From contig QEYB01000311.1 in the NCBI GenBank assembly GCA_017562135.1, forward strand, positions 34,879 to 98,878: a stretch of 64,000 nt of DNA, read 5' to 3'. Numbering within the stretch: position 1 is the stretch's first letter; every line of letters starts with the position of its first letter. Both the position numbers and the translations under genes were made by a program. Origin of the DNA: Dipylidium caninum. Lineage: Eukaryota > Platyhelminthes > Cestoda > Cyclophyllidea > Dipylidiidae. The notes beneath the pieces are model-generated. The model was not told where the DNA came from. It worked only from the letters and a program-made list of their open reading frames with translations, and made no database searches. Below, piece after piece: positions 58,594-64,000 of the stretch.

Positions 58594-58802
58594 GTAAATT
58601 GCCTTTTAAAGCAAAGGGATCAAAATGGTTCATATTGCCTTTAGGATTTTTTTGCCTTTGTGGCGTAGCCATCATTCTGGCAAATTCCCTATCAGGCGCC
58701 ACAGTTAGGCCCTCTGAAATGTATAAACCAGATGTAATTGAGGTTACGGGGCGCATGCGGACGTACATACAGCGAGAGAGTTCTGTATGTCACGCAAATT
58801 AG
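58594..58802 (+). other. read-through extension of exon 7 with a second hydrophobic segment
   Basis: If the donor at 58,594 is not used, the frame stays open for about 69 codons to TAG at 58,800-58,802 and includes WFILPLGFFCLCGVAIILAN, a membrane-helix-like span. It could be a retained-intron isoform or chance. Confidence 0.35.
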
Positions 58803-60380
58803 GTTTTGTTTACGAAAACTGAGCGACTTCTAATTGACATGACTGTCATGGCCGTGGTAGCCGTTTTATGATTTAAAACCTAGCCCCTGTGTTCAAATGC
58901 TCAAGGGGTTTTGGATCCTTATAACTATCATAAATGGTGTTTAATGCCACTAACTCGTAGGAGACTAATTCTTCTGGGTCTTTTGTTCGCCACCTTTTTT
59001 ATGAACTGTTTTGCCATTGCAATTACATGACGTAACTCATTAAGTTCATATGAGAATTTGCATTTATCGAACGTGTACGATGTCCAGTAGAAACCTGACA
59101 CAAGATTTCGAATACACCACATTTGTAGACAAAAATCTGAGGGCTAAAAAACTAGTATAACCACGTGATGTGCATTCTCATTTAACTGAAGATTGATGAA
59201 TATAGTACAGTTTTCCCAAGTAACTTTCGGTAAACAGTGCTGCTTCCCATTGGGTTCTTTGGTCTTTGTCACATAATGCTAAGCTTTTTTTCTATCGGTG
59301 GGTATGAGGGATACATCAAAAATTTGAAGTAGAATTGATGGTGTTGAGAGAGTGTTCGTTCAAAACTAATGACGCACCGTATTTAAATATAAGAATATCA
59401 TGGAATCACTTTGCGAAGACAGTTTCCCCAACGTTAGACCAAGAGCAAAAGGGGGAAAAAAGAGACGATATTGCAACTGTCCCCGCCATCAATTGTCAGT
59501 GCTTCGGATCCCATTTGGTGCGTCGAAGGTGCACGTGTATGGTTCAACAAAGGGTTTGCATCCCTCCTTTTATTGTTATTACATCACTTTCGTGGAAGTA
59601 TCTGACAAGAAGTTTCAAAGACTTCATTGAGAACTGAAGTGCAACTGCGAGAGGGAAACAAATAAAGTTTGGGTGAGGGCGAGTTCAACGCCATGCGAAT
59701 TATCCTGAAGGCGCAATTGGAGACGCGGGAAACAGACGTGTATCTGTGCTTTTTTCGACCCATATACAGCAGAATTTTGACAAGTCTCTGTCCCACACGT
59801 CACATTGGGCGCTTGACCCACATGTTGCGCGGGAGAATCGTACCGAATTTTGTTTGTCTCACACGGATTTTCTTGCACTTGCATAGTATGTGGAGAGAGG
59901 ACATATTTCCGGGTGATGTATGCCTAGGTGACAAAAAAGCCTCTATCGTTCCCGCCAACAGATAGACGTTGTTGTTGAGCTTTTCCTTAACCTATGAGAT
60001 TGTTCTCACGTTGGTTGACGTCGGGAGGGGTTGAAGGCTTTCTTTGTGAGTGTAGCGTTCACAATAAGAGTGGCAGATCGCAAGATGCGCAAATGTTTCA
60101 TCGAACTTATTAACCTCGAAGGCTTTATGGGAGAAGCGAGTTTATCAGGGGCAGTGATGGGGGGGTATCGATGGTGTTTGCACTTTCGGCGTTCCCGGTA
60201 GCACCTGCGCATCGTTTGCTTGGTGCCCGGTGGTACGCGCTTCATAGAGTTGATTAATGCAATAAAAATGGTCGTAATTACTTTTTTTATCCTAATGGTG
60301 TACCGGTTGCTCAGTTTGTCGACCCCATTCTGCTACCGTAGTTTTAGCAGGAGAGGGCGTTTGCATTGATTTGCCTCTAG

Positions 60381-60712
60381 GTCTCTTTGATCCTCACCAA
60401 TCCACCGCAGACGATCGAGGCGAGCATGCCAGTGAAGATACGTCTGGAGCCCATGGGCCTGTGGGCCGGTCACTGGATCACCCAGAGCGAAACTGTTGCA
60501 CTATATCTACAACATCACCTGACCTCAGAAATTGTCGTCAATTTGGCGTGTTTTTGCGCTACAGCACTATGCCCACCATCGTGCCTAACAATTACTTTGA
60601 CCGTATACTCGGGCGTGAGCTGAAAGCCGACGAAGTGGTGAAGAAGGAGGGAGGAGAATCTTCCGAAAGGAGGACCTTTCCTTCCTTGTCTTCTGTCTCA
60701 CATATCAAGCAG
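60381..60712 (+). pseudogene. degenerate copy of teneurin exon 8
   Basis: Acceptor TGCCTCTAG is intact. An extra base appears after GATCCTCA (about 60,395), and several more single-base indels follow (for example around CGAAACTGTTGC, 60,487-60,498), so the frame changes repeatedly. The donor GTAGGA of the intact copy reads TAGGA here, so the splice site is also lost. ILGRELKADEVVK remains recognisable. Confidence 0.85.
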
Positions 60713-61023
60713 TAGGAGGAGGTTGGGACGAGGTAATGCCTAGACCTTGTTGTCTGACTCCTTAAAACGTGTACATTAGAAGGCGTTTTTCGCTTTCAGC
60801 CCCTTGACGGAATGGGTTCGAGTGCTCGAATGGACGTATTTTGTGAGGGTGCCATGCATGATGGAGCGATGAGTCCTGAAGGATAGAGTATGTCAGCATA
60901 TCAGACTGCCGAAGTCGTCTGCTCAGTGGTTGAGTTGAAAAATCGGGAACAGAAGGCGGGGAAAATAGGAAAGCATATACTCAAATGCGCAAAAAATATG
61001 TATATTGAGACAAGGCGAAATGG

Positions 61024-61074
61024 TCTCTCTCTCTCTCTCTCTCTCTGTGTGTGGTGTTGGTGTGTGTGTTTGAG
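61024..61074 (+). repeat. CT/GT compound microsatellite
   Basis: CT run followed by an imperfect GT run. Inverted partner of the CA/GA microsatellite at 43,034-43,077, but with different unit counts and interruptions. Confidence 0.9.
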
Positions 61075-61209
61075 TGTGAGTGTGGAGTGTGTTGATGGGG
61101 ATGACAAATAGGGGAGAGGGAGGTGTGGGGTGGGAGGTGTAAAGACTGTGGCACGCAGAAAAACTCCACTGACGGAAAGCGGTTTCATTTCTCTTTGTCA
61201 ACAAAATAG

Positions 61210-61322
61210 AACGCTGCGCGCACTACCGGCGAGTACGGTGTCTGAAGAAAGGCCATTGGTTCATCTCCCTAGTGAAACGATCAGCCGCGGGCGGAGGACT
61301 TGTCTTTTCCTTGGTGAGCTGG
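61210..61322 (+). pseudogene. degenerate copy of teneurin exon 9
   Basis: 113 nt versus 115 nt in the intact copy at 42,784-42,898. A missing base in ACCGGC(C)GAG and other indels give a stop after a dozen codons. The splice-site dinucleotides persist. Confidence 0.8.
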
Positions 61323-64000
61323 GTAAGGTAGTCCCCCTCGTACGAGTCGTACCCTTATCGTATCCGCCTGGCGCATCGTGCCTGTCTCGGCGGGTTGCAT
61401 CCCTCGTCGTCGTCACGTAATTCCGCCACTCCTTCACTCACTGCGTAAATACGGGTTAATGTTCAGGTAGATGGTCATCCGAGAGGAGCGTGAATGGGAT
61501 TGGTGAAAGGCGAGTCGCCGGTCGGGGGTCGACTGTTGTAGTATTGCGACCGGTACTGCATTAGGATGATGCATTATATTCCGCTACCCTGCATCAATTT
61601 GACCTGACATTTCACGTGAGCGTACTGACTGACCCCGACAAAGACATGTGCTCCTTTAAGTGTTGTGTGTGTGCGTGGTACGTGTGATTGGGGTGTGCCA
61701 ATTCAACGAGCTTCGATGGTCTGAATATGGGTTTTTTGAGCGGGTGACGTGGTTGTTTTTGTGTTGCAGGAGTTGCGGAAGGTTCCATTATTCCACACAG
61801 GTGGCGGTGCTGTGTTGTTGCGCACTTTAGCGAGGCCCTGTGAAGGGGAAGCTGAGGGAGAGAGGAAGGAAAGGCTAACAGTTGGTGAGAGGATGGCAAG
61901 GACACGAATCGGCTGCTTTTGGTGAAGACTGCATGAAAAAGAGCCATCAAGCATGCTTTCCGCAGTACGTATTTGGCGACTAATGGCGTATGTTCTCAAA
62001 CGTGTGGTACGATACCGAACCGGTCAGTAGGGGTGATTATTTGAGGACGGGCCATCGAATTAGAAGTTCGGAGGACAGTGCCATTGTGTCATTGTGGCAC
62101 GGTGGTCTGTTTGTTTGCAAGTAGGGTTTCGGTTTCGGGGCGGGTGGACTGGCGGGCTAGTGGGTGGGCTTAAATGTAGGAATTTAATGGATGTCGGCCA
62201 AGCGTGTACTTCATCATTTTGCTGCTGTGGCAAAAGATTCGCATGAATAGTGAGCGAGTCGTTGAAGTGAGTTTGTCACAATCGGTTGTTGACATGGTTT
62301 AGGACGATTGGTAAATGGGGTGGGGGGCGATGATGAAAGAAAAGAGCTAGCGTGTAGGGATTGTTCGTCTATACACTGTAGGAGTAGGTGAGAAGGAAGG
62401 AGAGCTGAGGATGGGACTGGTGTCTTGCTGTGAATGTGACAATCACCATGGCTCGTCATCTGAGAAGTGATAGGTTGAGTGGTGAGGTGTGAAGTGTGAG
62501 ACAAGGTTAGTTGTGTATGGCTGTGAGGGAGTAGGAAGGTGGGTGAAGGTGTAAAGGTGGAGCGGGGGCGAGGTTACTGTGGGAAGAGTGTTACGGATAC
62601 ATGTTTATACCCCACTAATGGGGAAATAGTTTAGGTGGAGAGGCGGGGATCGTTGGAGCACATAAATCTACTTGAGTAACGCCGCAATGACGCGGTTTGG
62701 TGCATATTGGTTTGGGTAATCCATCGAGGTGGTCCAAATGAAAGTTGGTATTGGCGGGAGGCGACAACAGTCAGTTTGATTATGCACAGGGGAGTAAGCA
62801 CATACGAGCTCAACGCGTTCACGAGACACATCGCACGCCAACGCAGGCCGAACACAACACACAAGCGCAGTGGAAGGAGACAGAATAAAGCCTAGCCCTG
62901 GCGATCATGACGCCATCGGAAGGCACTTCAACTCGCCTTACTCTGCCAGTCCCCATAAGTCGCTATTGTGCAAGAGGAGAAGGAGTGGTAGGCGATGGAC
63001 GGTTTTTTGTATCCCTCCGCTGGCCGTTTCCTACTCCCATCCTTCCTACCCACACTACCTGCCACTCGACTCCTCATCTTTTAGCCTTCATAAATAGCAT
63101 ACTATCAAACCTCCACCCTGGCCCCTTCCTGTCCGCCTGCCTTGTGTCTTTTGTCTATTCTCTTGCCACTCTTTTAGATGCTTTGTGATGACACCTTGCC
63201 CTTCCTATGCCGGAAGTCAAATGGTGAAATTGGGTGACGTGGAGCGCAATTGAAGCATAACACTTGTCCAAGATAGAATTTACTTTCTCTTCCTGACAAC
63301 ATAGTTTGGCAACGTTTACATAGAGGGTTTCTGCGCTAAATCACAGTTGACCTGAGGTGAAGATAAGAAGACCGGCAAGAATGTTTGTTCGGATTTATTC
63401 AAATATTTCGTCGACCTTGTACCTCCTTTTTTCCGTCGGCCGGTGCATGCCAGCCTGCCCACAGCCTGTTTTGCTCGTGTTTTCGTGAAGCACATGTGGC
63501 TGCGATTAATGTCAGTGAAATGAATGCCTCTGGTAGAATGGGGAGTTGAGTGGGGGAACGATTAATGGGGCATTGGTCAGCCCATTGGGCGCCTATCCAC
63601 CCTGTGTTAACACCAGCGCATGTCAATCCATGTACCGGCTATGAGATGGGAGCAAAGTGAACAGTGGTAGTGGTACGTGGCAGAGTTTTTACTGAATAGC
63701 AGTTCATCGCATAGAGTAGTGGCTTTAGTGTATTTGAGCCAACTTGTGTTCGCTGGTGGTGAATCGTGATAGAAGGAAACGGAATGGGCATGGAAAATGG
63801 GCTGAGGAAGACGCATCGTCCGTCCTTTGGGAGCCCGGGCAGGGTGCGGCGGGTGGTGGTGTCTAAGAACGCCGCTTGAGGTCCCTTTGTCCACGGAGCC
63901 GGTATCCTCTATCGCGAGTCCGCACTACGTCCTTCGGTTGGCGTTCATAATTCTCCAGTGGCACAATGATTATTATAATGGGTATTCTATCTCTCCTCAA

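Larger units (their letters stand above)
44624..59450. other. inverted segment carrying teneurin exons 1-7
   Basis: The 14.8-kb block lies between the two inverted-repeat arms and carries the start of the gene on the plus strand, while exons 8-36 are on the minus strand. Its reverse complement would place exon 1 at the far end and exon 7 next to exon 8, giving one colinear gene. The direction of the block is therefore either a true inversion or a misorientation in the assembly. Confidence 0.8.
59451..64000 (+). repeat. right arm of 4.4-kb inverted repeat (broken exons 8-9)
   Basis: Reverse complement of 40,200-44,623. Both arms contain the same order of landmarks: the stretch near 59,460, the exon 8 copy, a CT/GT microsatellite (61,024-61,074), the exon 9 copy, then intron. 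It runs to the window end, just short of where a copy of EGF1 (exon 10) would lie. Confidence 0.9.

Overview
Eukaryotic (metazoan) genomic DNA that is intron-rich and mostly non-coding. No bacterial-style operons, rRNA, tRNA or CRISPR arrays were seen. Organism: an invertebrate animal. A flatworm, possibly a tapeworm, is my best guess, because the main protein is a very divergent teneurin and its introns range from about 40 nt to several kb. That is inference; no sequence here fixes the taxon.

The window is dominated by one gene, a teneurin (Ten-m/odz family), a single-pass type II membrane protein used in cell-cell adhesion and neuronal wiring. Reading splice sites by eye, I built a 36-exon model of about 3,356 codons in which every exon junction is phase-compatible. 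Exons 8-36 lie on the minus strand from 43,687 down to 16,899. They encode the juxtamembrane ectodomain, eight EGF repeats, a Cys-rich GLTDC/DPDCC module, the beta-sandwich, the NHL propeller, the YD-repeat shell, the Rhs-like core and the C-terminal tail. Exons 1-7 (intracellular domain, transmembrane helix and stalk) lie at 45,381-58,593 on the PLUS strand, so the gene is split into two head-on pieces.

The reason is visible. The exon 1-7 block (about 44,624-59,450) sits between two long inverted-repeat arms (about 40,200-44,623 and 59,451-64,000). Flipping the block between the arms would join exon 7 to exon 8 with matching phase and restore a colinear minus-strand gene. As written, exon 7 faces a second copy of exons 8 and 9 in the right arm, and both copies are frameshifted. 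This is either a real inversion or an assembly orientation error across the repeat.

Other duplicated structure: a 3.5-kb direct repeat (22,308-25,842 and 51,681-55,131) copies teneurin exons 28 and 29 into an intracellular-domain intron. A 1.1-kb inverted pair lies at 49,645-50,785 and 56,333-57,468. A 0.9-kb inverted pair lies at 4,424-5,310 and 8,077-8,936.

Left end: two phase-matched plus-strand exons (2,233-2,398 and 5,509-6,077, with a stop) look like the 3' end of another gene with a Ser/Pro-rich tail, convergent with the teneurin. About 10.8 kb between the two genes shows no coding signal that I can support. Two blemishes in the teneurin frame (one extra base in exon 32, an in-frame TAG in exon 35) may be sequence errors or real lesions.
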